DNA of 36,724 nt. Source: Nitrospirota bacterium. Lineage in GTDB: Bacteria > Nitrospirota > Thermodesulfovibrionia > UBA6902. This document shows positions 13,608-22,316 of the stretch, piece after piece. The notes beneath the pieces are model-generated. The model was not told where the DNA came from. It worked only from the letters and a program-made list of their open reading frames with translations, and did not search any database. The stretch covers positions 1 to 36,724 of the forward strand of contig JACRPZ010000067.1 in NCBI GenBank assembly GCA_016222905.1, read 5' to 3'. The position numbers were made by a program, and so were the translations under genes. Numbering within the stretch: the first letter of the stretch is position 1; each line of letters starts with the position of its first letter.

Positions 13608-15200
13608 TTGGATTTAATAATAGACAATTTGCGTATAACCGTTGAAAAAGACGGGATGGATGAATATGTAAAGGCCGCTTCACTAAAGCTGAAGATTAAT
13701 GAAGATAATATCAAATTCGTTAAGATGCTTAGCAAATCACTTGACGCCCGCAGCAAAAACCAGTTCTATTACGAAATTTCAATAGTTGTATGCGCTCCTG
13801 ACAGTTTCGATAACAAGGAAAACTTCCCTGTATACGCTGAAACAATAAAGGCAGAGAGAAAATCCGTAAATATAAAGGAGAAGCCTGTAATAATAGGTTT
13901 TGGCCCTGCAGGTATGTTCGCTGCTCTTGAGCTTATTGATTATGGGATTAAACCTTTAATATTTGAAAGAGGTAAAAAGATAGAAGAACGCTCCATTGAT
14001 GTTCAAAGATTTATTAAAGAAAGGGCGCTGGACCCTGAATCGAATATCCAGTTTGGTGAAGGCGGCGCCGGTTCATACTCTGACGGGAAGCTGTTTTCCA
14101 GGATAAAGAATTCTCAATATACAAACAAGGTCCTGGATACTTTTATAAAATTTGGCGCGCCTGAAGAAATAGGATACGTCAGCAGGCCCCATTTGGGGAC
14201 GGACGTGTTATGCGGAATAGTAAAAAATATGAGGAACTTTATCCTCGAAAGAGGCGGTGAGATATATTATGGCTCGAAAATGACGGATATCCTTATATCA
14301 GACGGCAAGGTCTCAGGAGTAGTAATAAACGGGGAGAGGGAATATAGCACTTCAATCGTCTATCTTGCATTGGGACATTCCGCGCGTGATACATTTGAAA
14401 TGATTCACAAAAAAGGTGTTTTTATCGAGCAGAAGCCGATTGCTGTTGGTGTGAGAATAGAGCATCCTGCTGAAATTATTAATCTTATTAGATATGGAGA
14501 AAAATATAAGGACTATCCCGGCATTGGGGCTGCTAATTACTCTTTTACTTACACCAATAAAAAAATAAAGAGGGGTGTCTACACATTCTGCATGTGCCCC
14601 GGAGGTGAGGTTATAAACGCCTCATCTGAGAATGGAATGCTTGTTGTAAACGGTATGAGCTACTCAAGCAGGTCCTCAGCATTCTCAAATTCAGCGCTTG
14701 TTGTGACCTGTCATAAGGATGATTATAGATCAGACGATCCCCTGGCCGGGATTGAGTTTCAAAAAGAAATAGAGCGAAAGACTTTTAATGCAGGGGGGGG
14801 GAGATGGGAAGTCCCTGCTCAGAATTTGATAGACTTTTTATGCGGGAGGATATCTGAAAGCTTAAATAGAAATTCATACAAGATGGGGGCCGTAGCTGCT
14901 GATATGAATGACATTTTTCCAAAATTTGTATGCGAGTCGCTTTTAACCGCATTTAATAAATGGAAAGCAGATTACCCATTGTTTGTTTCAGATCACGGGA
15001 TATTGTTAGGAGCGGAAACAAGAACTTCGTGCCCTGTAAGAATTAAACGCAATGAGAAATATGAATCAGTAAATATAAAAAACCTCTATCCGATAGGCGA
15101 AGGTTCAGGCTATGCAGGCGGTATAACGAGTTCGGCTGCTGATGCCATAAGGGCCGTGGAGTGCAGCCTGACAAATGATCTTCACTTGAGGTGTTCATGA
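13608..15200 (+). CDS. FAD-dependent oxidoreductase (COG2509-like)
   Basis: This 530-residue protein starts at TTG with ATGGAGG eight bases upstream. It has an N-terminal alpha/beta domain of about 95 residues, then a dinucleotide-binding motif (VIIGFGPAGMFAALEL) for FAD, a glycine-rich FGEGGAGSYSDGKLFSRI block, CMCPGGEVINASSE in the middle, and the C-terminal flavin-binding YPIGEGSGYAGGITSSAADA. This order fits the uncharacterised flavoproteins of COG2509, present in many anaerobes. It is predicted to be cytosolic with unknown substrate. The stop codon overlaps the start of the next gene (ATGA), so the two are co-translated although their base composition differs. Confidence 0.88.
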   Translation: MDLIIDNLRITVEKDGMDEYVKAASLKLKINEDNIKFVKMLSKSLDARSKNQFYYEISIVVCAPDSFDNKENFPVYAETIKAERKSVNIKEKPVIIGFGPAGMFAALELIDYGIKPLIFERGKKIEERSIDVQRFIKERALDPESNIQFGEGGAGSYSDGKLFSRIKNSQYTNKVLDTFIKFGAPEEIGYVSRPHLGTDVLCGIVKNMRNFILERGGEIYYGSKMTDILISDGKVSGVVINGEREYSTSIVYLALGHSARDTFEMIHKKGVFIEQKPIAVGVRIEHPAEIINLIRYGEKYKDYPGIGAANYSFTYTNKKIKRGVYTFCMCPGGEVINASSENGMLVVNGMSYSSRSSAFSNSALVVTCHKDDYRSDDPLAGIEFQKEIERKTFNAGGGRWEVPAQNLIDFLCGRISESLNRNSYKMGAVAADMNDIFPKFVCESLLTAFNKWKADYPLFVSDHGILLGAETRTSCPVRIKRNEKYESVNIKNLYPIGEGSGYAGGITSSAADAIRAVECSLTNDLHLRCS

Positions 15201-15874
15201 TCCCATGGGAGTTGCTCGGCTCTGCACAGGTGCCCGGAAGCGGCGAAGAGCTTAGCTTATACAGGCGCGGCGATGAGTTCTCGCTCAAGGTGAAAGGCCG
15301 GGAGCTCATGAACAGTCGTACCCATGGCTCGGAGGATGCCCTGGCAGAGTTAGCGTGCGCAAAAGTCGCTGATCGGCCCTGTCCCCGTCTTCTGATCGGG
15401 GGGCTGGGTATGGGTTACACCACTGCCGCGGCACTACGGCAACTCGGAACCGGGGCTCAGGTGGTGGTTGCTGAACTGGTGCCGGCAGTAGTTGAGTGGA
15501 ACCGTGGCCCGCTTTCAGGCCTGGCCGGTAATCCACTTATGGATGCCCGTGTCACTGTTCGTGAGGCCGACGTTGCCCGGATTCTCAAGGCGGAGCAACG
15601 GGCCTATGACGCCATTTTGTTAGACGTGGATAATGGCCCTGAGGGCCTTATCATGAAGGTCAACGACTGGCTTTATTCCCCTGATGGGTTGAATGCAACG
15701 TATACAGCGCTGACGCGAACAGGCGTATTGGCCATCTGGTCAGCCGGCCCGGATCATGCCTTCACCAAACGTCTGAAACGTGCCGGCTTTGAAGTGACCG
15801 AGGTCAGTGTGCCGGCACGAGGTTCCGGACGAGGGGGCAGGCACACAATCTGGCTCGCCATCCGCAGCCATTAG
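15197..15874 (+). CDS. spermidine-synthase-like protein (class I methyltransferase fold)
   Basis: This 225-residue protein starts at the ATG overlapping the previous stop; a GTG six bases earlier is possible. It shows ELMNSRTHGSEDALAELA, the glycine-rich cofactor loop LLIGGLGMGYTTAAAL, acidic VVAELVPAVVEW, and AILLDVDNGPEGL in place of the catalytic Asp region. This is the fold of spermidine synthases, and such shorter proteins are often annotated so, but the polyamine-specific residues cannot be confirmed. The gene is clearly richer in G and C than the flavoprotein gene upstream, suggesting transfer. No polyamine genes are nearby. A methyltransferase or aminopropyltransferase role is open. 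Confidence 0.75.
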   Translation: MIPWELLGSAQVPGSGEELSLYRRGDEFSLKVKGRELMNSRTHGSEDALAELACAKVADRPCPRLLIGGLGMGYTTAAALRQLGTGAQVVVAELVPAVVEWNRGPLSGLAGNPLMDARVTVREADVARILKAEQRAYDAILLDVDNGPEGLIMKVNDWLYSPDGLNATYTALTRTGVLAIWSAGPDHAFTKRLKRAGFEVTEVSVPARGSGRGGRHTIWLAIRSH

Positions 15875-15926
15875 GGACTAAGTTGAGACAGGTCTTTTGT
15901 TGCGTGTCATTCCCCCCCATTATCCC

Positions 15927-15956
15927 TTGAAATCAAAACGTCTTCTGTTTTACAAT
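15927..15956 (+). promoter_or_regulatory. promoter of the 6S RNA gene
   Basis: TTGAAA (15927-15932), an 18-base spacer and TACAAT (15951-15956) give a good sigma70 promoter. The predicted start, about seven bases on, falls at 15963-15964, exactly where the closing stem of the 6S-like RNA begins. Confidence 0.65.
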
Positions 15957-15963
15957 AAAATCA

Positions 15964-16160
15964 AGGCATAACTCCTGCCTTGTCCGTGATAGGAGGGGGA
16001 AAACTTGTTCCGACAATTAGAATATTATGGGAGCCGGAGTATGGCAAGTGTGAGCGGCCCGAATCTTCGGGAGAGCAAGCCTGATCTTGCCATTGAGGCG
16101 CCCACCTGTGCAAACAGGGAGACAAGTTTTTCTTCTACACGGCAAGGTGGGTATATTTAT
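15964..16160 (+). ncRNA. ssrS: 6S RNA (candidate)
   Basis: The transcript can fold into the 6S plan. The closing stem pairs CCTTG-T-CCGTG (15978-15988) with CACGGCAAGG (16138-16147). The next stem pairs AAAACTTGT (16000-16008) with ACAAGTTTT (16122-16130). A central bubble carries the 3'-side hairpin CCTGT-GCAA-ACAGG (16105-16118). Then come the stems TGGGAGCC/GGCGCCCA, ATGGCAAG/CTTGCCAT (16041-16048 with 16086-16093) and the terminal CCCGAA-TC-TTCGGG (16058-16071). The length of about 190 bases is right. 6S RNA mimics an open promoter and holds the housekeeping RNA polymerase in stationary phase. A TTG-started frame across it has no protein-like features. The ends are approximate. Confidence 0.72.
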
Positions 16161-16458
16161 CTCGCGGCTGCGGGACTCTGTTTAATGTTTTTTGTCTTGA
16201 CAGTTAAGGTTCTTCGGGAATGGATAATCATAAAGATAACAACAAAATTTCACAACTTAGCAAAAAGCACTTTATCTTTTATCATCTTACATGAAAATTC
16301 CAATGTAAGAGATTATTCAGGCTGGGTTTATTGCGCAGTCTCAGGCGTGTCATATAAACCGGCCTTGCCACCCGTATAAAGACCTTTCTGTCATAATCCA
16401 TTTAAGTCACGCAGCCCGCAACAAGTGAGGAGGCCGGGGGAATACCCCGCAGGCGTAA
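16161..16458 (+). other. rarA leader region with hairpin between ribosome binding site and start
   Basis: No gene is seen in this stretch. Near its end, GAGGAGG (16427-16433) lies 25 bases from the rarA ATG, too far for normal initiation. The hairpin CGGGG-GAATA-CCCCG (16435-16449) sits between them and, if folded, shortens the effective spacing to about ten bases. Alternatively AGG at 16451-16453 serves as a weak site. Confidence 0.4.
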
Positions 16459-17724
16459 ATGGAATTACTAAATACAGACAGAAAGGCTCCCCTTGCATGG
16501 AGGATGCAGCCTCATACCTTAGATGAATTTGTCGGTCAGTCACATATACTCGGAATCGGGAAACCATTAAGAGAGGCTATCGAAAGAGACTCGATTGTGT
16601 CTCTTATACTCTACGGTTCGCCGGGCACAGGCAAAACCGCCATTGCCCGCATAATTGCGGGAAGAACGCAGGCGCTTTTTATATCCATAAATGCGGTCAC
16701 TTCAGGAATCGGGGATATAAAGGAAGCCTTAAAAAAAGCCGGCAAGACAGATCGGACGATCCTCTTTGTTGACGAGATACACAGGTTTAATAAACTGCAG
16801 CAGGATGCGTTGCTGCCTGATGTTGAAAACGGCAATGTAACACTTATAGGCGCATCCACACAAAACCCTTTCTTTTCCATAATCCCGGCGTTGTCTTCGA
16901 GGTCGCTCTTATTTCAGTTCCTTCCCTTAAGCAAATCCGATATTAAAACTCTGCTTGAAAGGGCTTTAAAAGATAAGGAGAAAGGGGTTGGAGGGTTAGA
17001 TATACAGATAGAACCTGACGCCATGGATTTTATTGCAACAGCCTCTGAGGGCGATGCAAGAAAGGCGTTCAATATACTTGAACTCGGAGCTTTCATAATT
17101 AAAAGCTCAAACCGCGCAGCTTACGATATTGAGCTGGCAAAAGAGGTTTTACAGAAAAAATCAATATATTACAGCGAAGATGAACATTATGACACCATCT
17201 CTGCATTCATAAAAAGCATGCGCGGCAGTGATCCTGATGCGACCCTCTACTGGCTGGCAAAAATGATAGAGGCCGAAGAAGACCCGATGTTTATAGCGCG
17301 GCGGATCGTCATCTGCGCCTCTGAAGATGTCGGGAATGCAGACCCAAGGGCGCTGTATATGGCGGTTGCGGCAATGCATGCAGTTGAATTGATCGGGATG
17401 CCCGAAGGGCGTATACCTTTGGCACAGGCTGCAATCTATATAGCAATGGCTCCAAAGAGCAACGCATCATATACCGGAATAGAGAATGCCCTTTCAGATG
17501 TCAGGCAGGAGCGGCTTGAGCCGGTGCCTGCGCACCTGAAGGGCACAGGCTATAGCGGGGCAGCGCGTCTTGGGGCAGGCATTGGTTACAAGTACCCTCA
17601 TAATTACGACGGACATTTTGTTGAACAGAAGTACGTTAATAAGAACAAAATCTTCTTCTTTCCATCCGGAGAAGGTTTTGAAAAATCATTCAAGGATAAA
17701 TTAAATCAAAGGAGGAACAAATAA
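16459..17724 (+). CDS. rarA: replication-associated recombination protein A (AAA+ ATPase)
   Basis: This 421-residue protein is the usual length for RarA/MgsA. It opens with [20 protein letters not shown], followed by Walker A GSPGTGKT at about 53-60, Walker [11 protein letters not shown] near 101-110, sensor and arginine-finger regions ([18 protein letters not shown]), and the C-terminal MgsA-type tetramerisation part ([16 protein letters not shown]). RarA acts at stalled replication forks and single-strand gaps in the cytosol. Its stop overlaps the start of the RNase Y gene by one base, so the two are translationally coupled and cotranscribed. Confidence 0.95.
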   Translation: MELLNTDRKAPLAWRMQPHTLDEFVGQSHILGIGKPLREAIERDSIVSLILYGSPGTGKTAIARIIAGRTQALFISINAVTSGIGDIKEALKKAGKTDRTILFVDEIHRFNKLQQDALLPDVENGNVTLIGASTQNPFFSIIPALSSRSLLFQFLPLSKSDIKTLLERALKDKEKGVGGLDIQIEPDAMDFIATASEGDARKAFNILELGAFIIKSSNRAAYDIELAKEVLQKKSIYYSEDEHYDTISAFIKSMRGSDPDATLYWLAKMIEAEEDPMFIARRIVICASEDVGNADPRALYMAVAAMHAVELIGMPEGRIPLAQAAIYIAMAPKSNASYTGIENALSDVRQERLEPVPAHLKGTGYSGAARLGAGIGYKYPHNYDGHFVEQKYVNKNKIFFFPSGEGFEKSFKDKLNQRRNK

Positions 17725-19289
17725 TGAACAACTACCTGTATCTCTCTCTTCTCCTGATCGCCGGATCTGTATTAGGTTTCGTCCTGTCAGCCGTATACTT
17801 TAAACTCAGCGCAAGCAAGAAGATAAGGGAATTGGAAAACAAGTCAGTAAAACTTATGGAAGACGCAAAAAAAGAGGCGGAAAATATCAAGAAAGAGACC
17901 CTTCTTGAGGCCAAGGATATCAGTCTGCGTTCAAAGACAGAGGCTGACAGAGAGATGAAAGAGAGGCGTTATGAGCTTAGCCAGCTTGAGAAGAGATTGC
18001 GCCACAGAGAAGAGATGTTTGACAAGAAGTTAGGGCAGCTTGATAAGAAAGAAGATCTTTTTAACAAAAAAGAGAAGGATCTCAGCAGACGGGAAAAGAG
18101 TCTGAATGATAAAGATCTGCAAATTGAGAACTTAATCATGGAACAGACCGCTTCGCTCGCGCGGATCTCAGGGCTGAGCGCTGAAGACGCCAAAGCAGAG
18201 CTTCTGAAAAATGTTGAAAGCGAGGCAAGGTTTGAGGCTGCAAAAGTGGCAAAACGCATTGAAGATGAAATTATGGAGGCTTCCGACAAAAAATGCAAGC
18301 ACATCTTAAGCACAGCCATTCAGCGTTATGCAAGCGATTACGTCAGTGAAAACACCATCTCTTCAGTAAGCCTGCCAAGCGATGAGATGAAGGGCAGGAT
18401 AATCGGAAGAGAGGGCAGAAACATCAGGGCGCTTGAAGCTGCAACAGGAGTTGAGTTTGTTATAGACGACACCCCTGAGACTGTTCTTATCTCATGTTTT
18501 GACGCGGTACGAAGAGAGATAGCAAGGATCTCACTTGAACGCCTTATCAGCGACGGAAGGATACACCCTGCAAGGATTGAAGAAATAGCTGCAAAAGTCA
18601 AGAAAGAGATTAACGCCACAATAAAGGAAGAAGGGGAGAAAGCGGTCTTTGACCTTGGGCTTCACGGAATACATCCGGAAATCATAAAGCTTATAGGAAG
18701 GCTCAAATACAGGACATCTTACGGACAGAATGTCCTTCAGCATTCAAAAGAAGTAGCGCATTTGGCAGGCCTTATGGCCGCAGAACTCGGCGTGGATATA
18801 AAACTTGCGATAAGAGCCGGAATTCTTCATGACATAGGTAAAGCCATTGATCATGAGGTTGAAGGTTCTCATCAGGCGATAGGCGCAGATATGGCCAGAA
18901 AGCACGGAGAAAACAGCAAGGTCGTTAATGCCATTGCCGTCCACCATGGAGAGGGAGATCCGATTACAATAGAAGCTCCTCTTGTGGCTGCTGCCGATGC
19001 CCTCTCTGCGGCGAGGCCTGGGGCGAGAAAGGAATCTCTTGACGGTTATCTAAAGAGGCTTGATCAATTGGAGCAGATCGCAAACTCATTTAATGGGGTG
19101 CATAAATCTTATGCGATACAGGCAGGCAGAGAGGTAAGGATCATCGTAAAACCGGAAGATGTTAATGACGACTTATGCGCCAAGATGTCCAGAGACATGG
19201 CAAAGAAGATCGAAGAAGAACTAACTTATCCGGGACAGATCAGAGTCACTGTTGTAAGAGAGTCAAGGCATGTGGAGTATGCAAAATAA
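17724..19289 (+). CDS. rny: ribonuclease Y
   Basis: The 521 residues show the full RNase Y plan: an N-terminal membrane helix (residues 3-25), a long charged coiled coil (about 30-200, rich in Lys/Glu with repeated KEK and RRE), a KH domain with [15 protein letters not shown] from residue 224, and an HD domain with HDIGKA near 369. It is an endoribonuclease that starts mRNA decay at the inner membrane. GGAGG lies eight bases before the ATG, inside the rarA end. The next gene is ymdB, a neighbour conserved in many genomes. Confidence 0.96.
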   Translation: MNNYLYLSLLLIAGSVLGFVLSAVYFKLSASKKIRELENKSVKLMEDAKKEAENIKKETLLEAKDISLRSKTEADREMKERRYELSQLEKRLRHREEMFDKKLGQLDKKEDLFNKKEKDLSRREKSLNDKDLQIENLIMEQTASLARISGLSAEDAKAELLKNVESEARFEAAKVAKRIEDEIMEASDKKCKHILSTAIQRYASDYVSENTISSVSLPSDEMKGRIIGREGRNIRALEAATGVEFVIDDTPETVLISCFDAVRREIARISLERLISDGRIHPARIEEIAAKVKKEINATIKEEGEKAVFDLGLHGIHPEIIKLIGRLKYRTSYGQNVLQHSKEVAHLAGLMAAELGVDIKLAIRAGILHDIGKAIDHEVEGSHQAIGADMARKHGENSKVVNAIAVHHGEGDPITIEAPLVAAADALSAARPGARKESLDGYLKRLDQLEQIANSFNGVHKSYAIQAGREVRIIVKPEDVNDDLCAKMSRDMAKKIEEELTYPGQIRVTVVRESRHVEYAK

Positions 19290-19309
19290 ACTTACGGATT
19301 AGAGGCAAG

Positions 19310-19380
19310 AGGTCATAGGTAAGAGGATAAAACATGATTCTATGCTTTACCCATAACCTATTATCTATTATCTTTTTTTT
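19310..19380 (+). terminator. terminator-like hairpin with T8 between rny and ymdB
   Basis: AGGTCATAGGTAA (19310-19322) pairs with TTACCCATAACCT (19347-19359), with 11 of 13 matches and a 24-base loop, followed by a T-rich tract ending in eight T residues at 19373-19380. The long loop and the distance of the T-run make it a weak terminator. The internal short direct repeats (AAGAGG, ATAGGTAA) look like a decayed repeat element. Confidence 0.4.
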
Positions 19381-20163
19381 ATGAAAGTCTTATTCATTGG
19401 AGATATCGTGGGAGAGCCGGGCCGGAAGGCTTTAAGAAATGGACTGCCCCCACTTATTGATAAGCTGAAGATTGATTTTGTTATTGCCAATGCTGAAAAT
19501 GCAGCAGGCGGTTTTGGTATAACAAGACCAATCTGTGAAGAGATATTCTCTGTCGGCGTTAACATTCTGACTTCCGGCAATCATATATGGGACAAGAAAG
19601 AAGCGATACAGTACATTATGGAAGAGAAAAGGCTGTTACGGCCCGCAAACTATCCTGATGAGGCGCCAGGATACGGAAGCATCATAGCTGAAACCCCTGC
19701 CGGGGAGAAGATTGCTGTTCTTAATCTTGCAGGCAGGGTTTTTATGAACCAGTTGGATTGCCCTTTCAAGTCCGCTAAAGCAATTCTTCCCAAGATTAAA
19801 GAAGAGACCCGGGTTGTCATAGTTGATTTTCATGCTGAGGCAACTTCTGAAAAAGCTGCTATCGGATGGTTTCTTGACGGAGAGGTGAGCGCAGTGATAG
19901 GCACACACACGCACGTTCAGACCGCTGATGAAAAGATTCTCCCTGAAGGCACCGCATTTATAACAGACGTTGGAATGACCGGACCAATAAATTCAGTCAT
20001 CGGGGTAAAAAAGGAAATGATAATAAGCAAATTTCTTACGCAGGTGCCGGTTCGTTTTGAGACGGCAAAGGGGTCATCAATGCTTTCATGCGTGGTATTG
20101 GAGATAGATTCAGAAACAGGAAGGGCCGCCTCAATAGAGCGGCTACAACTGAAGTTTAACTGA
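19381..20163 (+). CDS. ymdB: YmdB-family metallophosphoesterase
   Basis: This 260-residue protein matches the YmdB family throughout: FIGDIVGEPGRKAL (Asp8), ANAENAAGGFGIT, SGNHIWDKKE, DFHAEATSEKAA, GTHTHVQTADE and ITDVGMTGP, together supplying the Asp, Glu, Asn and His ligands of a dinuclear metal site. B. subtilis YmdB is a cyclic-nucleotide phosphodiesterase that affects biofilm and sporulation decisions; the substrate here is not proven. The ATG follows eight T residues with no Shine-Dalgarno, so expression may depend on a leaderless mRNA or on an S1-type U-rich site. Confidence 0.93.
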   Translation: MKVLFIGDIVGEPGRKALRNGLPPLIDKLKIDFVIANAENAAGGFGITRPICEEIFSVGVNILTSGNHIWDKKEAIQYIMEEKRLLRPANYPDEAPGYGSIIAETPAGEKIAVLNLAGRVFMNQLDCPFKSAKAILPKIKEETRVVIVDFHAEATSEKAAIGWFLDGEVSAVIGTHTHVQTADEKILPEGTAFITDVGMTGPINSVIGVKKEMIISKFLTQVPVRFETAKGSSMLSCVVLEIDSETGRAASIERLQLKFN

Positions 20164-20164
20164 G

Positions 20165-20193
20165 AAAAAAAGCCCCGATTATGCATCGGGGCT
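20165..20193 (-). terminator. intrinsic terminator of the HU gene
   Basis: AGCCCCGAT-TATGC-ATCGGGGCT is a perfect 9-bp stem (20171-20193). Read on the minus strand it is followed by seven T residues (20171-20165), so it terminates the HU transcript. On the plus strand it may also slow ymdB transcription, but no T-run follows there. Confidence 0.9.
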
Positions 20194-20210
20194 CCATGAA
20201 TTTGATTATA

Positions 20211-20483
20211 TTATTTCACCGCGTCTTTAAGCGCCTTGCCTGCGGAAAACTTCGGGGTCTTTGCGGCGCGAATTTTTATCTCTTCGCCGGTTCTCGGATT
20301 ACGGCCCTTCCTTGCATTCCGCTTCCTGACTGAAAAAGTGCCAAATCCGACCAGTGTCACTTTATCCCCTTTTTTCAGAGCCTTTGTAACCGCTCCAATA
20401 AGAGAATCAATTGTCTTTGCTGCCATTGCTTTTGATATTTTCGCTTCTTTTGCCACTGAATCCACGAGTTGAGCCTTTGTCAT
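20211..20483 (-). CDS. hup: HU-family DNA-binding protein
   Basis: The 90 residues match HU along the full length: [20 protein letters not shown], a dimer core ending [11 protein letters not shown], and the DNA-intercalating arm with [12 protein letters not shown], then [17 protein letters not shown] precedes the ATG. The gene has its own strong promoter and a clean terminator, as expected for an abundant nucleoid protein. Confidence 0.97.
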   Translation of the reverse strand: MTKAQLVDSVAKEAKISKAMAAKTIDSLIGAVTKALKKGDKVTLVGFGTFSVRKRNARKGRNPRTGEEIKIRAAKTPKFSAGKALKDAVK

Positions 20484-20537
20484 AACGCATTCTCCTTATG
20501 ATTTTATATTTTATTGATAGCAAAAAATCTAATAGAA

Positions 20538-20566
20538 AAGATACCAGCGGGCATAAACTTTGTCAA
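20538..20566 (-). promoter_or_regulatory. HU gene promoter
   Basis: On the minus strand a perfect TTGACA (20566-20561), a 17-base spacer and TATCTT (20543-20538) lie about 55 bases before the HU start codon. Confidence 0.7.
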
Positions 20567-20620
20567 TACTTTCAGATCAATGTTATTTTTACGGCAAATA
20601 GTTTTCCGATGACCTTTGTT

Positions 20621-21445
20621 TTATTTTTCAAGTAATTTTATATACTCCAGTGCTTCTTTGCCGATGGCGGTATTTTCGGCTCTCTCTGCTATTAGCTTGA
20701 AATGTTCTATAGCCTTATTCTGTTCACCTGCCCTGACATATACATTTGCAAGCTCCCATCGCGCATCCAGATAATCCGGCTCTATAGTTAATGCCTTTGT
20801 AAATTTTTTCATAGCGGCTTCATCATCTCCCTGCTTCAAATAGAGAAGCCCTTGAATATAAATCGCAACGGGGGAATTGGGATTTCTGACAAGGGCCTTT
20901 TTTACCGCTTCCTCAGCGCCTTGATAATCGCCCTTTCTGTAATATACGAGCCCGATATTTGAGTACGGCTTCTCGGGAGTCGTATAAAAAGGGTTATTTA
21001 ATGCCATGTTGAAATAATTAACCGCCTCATCCGGCTTTTCAGTCTCCATATATGCCACGCCAAGGCTGTTCATTGCTTCTGAATAGTCGGGGGCTATTGA
21101 TATCGCCTGTTTATAATAAGAAATTGCTTCATCATACTTTCCGAACCTTGTGCTGATAAACCCAAGGGCGTGAAGAGATTCTTTATGCTTGCGGTTCAGC
21201 TTTAGTGCCTTCTGAAACTCGATAGATGCCTCGGTCAGTTCCCCTTTTGAAATATATGAGACCCCAAGCTTAAAGCGCGCCTCGGCTGTTATTGTATCTT
21301 CTTTATTTGACGTTGTAGCGCATGCAGATAACAGCAGAATAAGGAAAAGAGGGCACAGAACGCAGAGAAGCGAAAAGAGATTTAAGCGAACATATTTTGC
21401 AATCCCGTATTCTAAGTGCAGTTTTTTAGAAAATATTGCCGACAC
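20621..21445 (-). CDS. TPR lipoprotein (NlpI/PilF-like)
   Basis: This 274-residue protein starts at GTG just after AAGGAGG. The signal segment (residues 20-41) ends with the lipobox LSAC, giving lipidated Cys42. The rest consists of about six tetratricopeptide repeats (for example ALHALGFISTRFGKYDEAIS and AMNSLGVAYMETEKPDEAVN). This is the architecture of PilF/PilW, the lipoprotein that helps assemble type IV pilus secretins, and of NlpI, a scaffold for murein enzymes. No pilus genes are near, so the role is left open. The n-region before the signal is unusually long, so the true start could lie further in. Confidence 0.85.
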   Translation of the reverse strand: MSAIFSKKLHLEYGIAKYVRLNLFSLLCVLCPLFLILLLSACATTSNKEDTITAEARFKLGVSYISKGELTEASIEFQKALKLNRKHKESLHALGFISTRFGKYDEAISYYKQAISIAPDYSEAMNSLGVAYMETEKPDEAVNYFNMALNNPFYTTPEKPYSNIGLVYYRKGDYQGAEEAVKKALVRNPNSPVAIYIQGLLYLKQGDDEAAMKKFTKALTIEPDYLDARWELANVYVRAGEQNKAIEHFKLIAERAENTAIGKEALEYIKLLEK

Positions 21446-21554
21446 ATATCCTCCTTACAGGTTAAACCTTAGCAAAAACTATTAAAGAATTCAAGAAGGC
21501 GCTTCAATCGCAAGCCCTCTATTCCAAATCCATATCTGATTTGCACAGCAAAAA

Positions 21555-22220
21555 CTACCTGTGAACTTTTACTCCAACTCTGTCACAGAACATTTTGATG
21601 GTGCATTGACTGCATAAAGGAGAAACCGGCCTGCAGATGCCCTGCCCGAAAGCAACAAGGAGCCCGTTTATCTTAATCCAGTATTTCGCGGGAAGTTTTT
21701 CTCTAAGCGCATATTCAGTCTTTTCCGGAGTCTTTGTCTTAACATAGCCCCATCTGTTTGTTATCCTGTGCACATGCGTATCAACACATATTCCTGGTTT
21801 TTTAAAGCCAAGGGTAAGAACAAGATTGGCGGTCTTTCTTCCCACACCCTTAAGCTTAAGCAGTTCATCCAGTTCATCAGGCACCTTTGAACTGTACTTC
21901 TCAAGAAGAGCCTTGCTTATCTCCTTAATCCTATTTGCTTTCACCCTGTAAAAACCTACAGGATAAATAGCTTCCTCAATAACTTTTACCGGAAGTCCTG
22001 ACAACGTCTCAACATCAGGGGCTAACTCAAAAAGCCTCTCTGACGCACTGCCTGTAGTCCTGTCCTGTGTCCTCAGGCTCAGGATGCATGAAATCAGGAT
22101 CTTAAACGGGTCTCGTTCCCAATGGTTCTGGTATGCTATCTGCTCAAGCCACGGCATCTCCAGACTCTTGACCTGTTTCTTCAGTAAAGGCCATGCGTTA
22201 TCTATGTTGTTCTTGTTCAA
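21555..22220 (-). CDS. nth: endonuclease III (DNA glycosylase/AP lyase)
   Basis: This 221-residue protein has the helix-hairpin-helix [13 protein letters not shown] with catalytic Lys129, the catalytic Asp147 in CVDTHVHRI, and the [4Fe-4S] loop C-x6-C-x2-C-x5-C near the C-terminus ([11 protein letters not shown] then FC). It removes oxidised pyrimidines and cleaves abasic sites in base-excision repair. The length is usual. It is flanked by the TPR lipoprotein and DUF72 genes on the same strand but with gaps of about 100 bases, so operon membership is uncertain. Confidence 0.96.
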   Translation of the reverse strand: MNKNNIDNAWPLLKKQVKSLEMPWLEQIAYQNHWERDPFKILISCILSLRTQDRTTGSASERLFELAPDVETLSGLPVKVIEEAIYPVGFYRVKANRIKEISKALLEKYSSKVPDELDELLKLKGVGRKTANLVLTLGFKKPGICVDTHVHRITNRWGYVKTKTPEKTEYALREKLPAKYWIKINGLLVAFGQGICRPVSPLCSQCTIKMFCDRVGVKVHR

Positions 22221-22316
22221 TTTTGTTTCCGTCTAATGGAAGCTGCCGAAGAAATATTAATCTCTCTTCTTTGCAGATAAATATAAGACATTACCAGGCT
22301 GGAGGACCTTCAGACA

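Noticed and set aside
16005-16379. TTG-started plus-strand frame of 124 codons after an AGGAGGGGG stretch
   Set aside because: It runs through the predicted 6S RNA stems, has no domain-like pattern, and the GGAGG belongs to the RNA structure.
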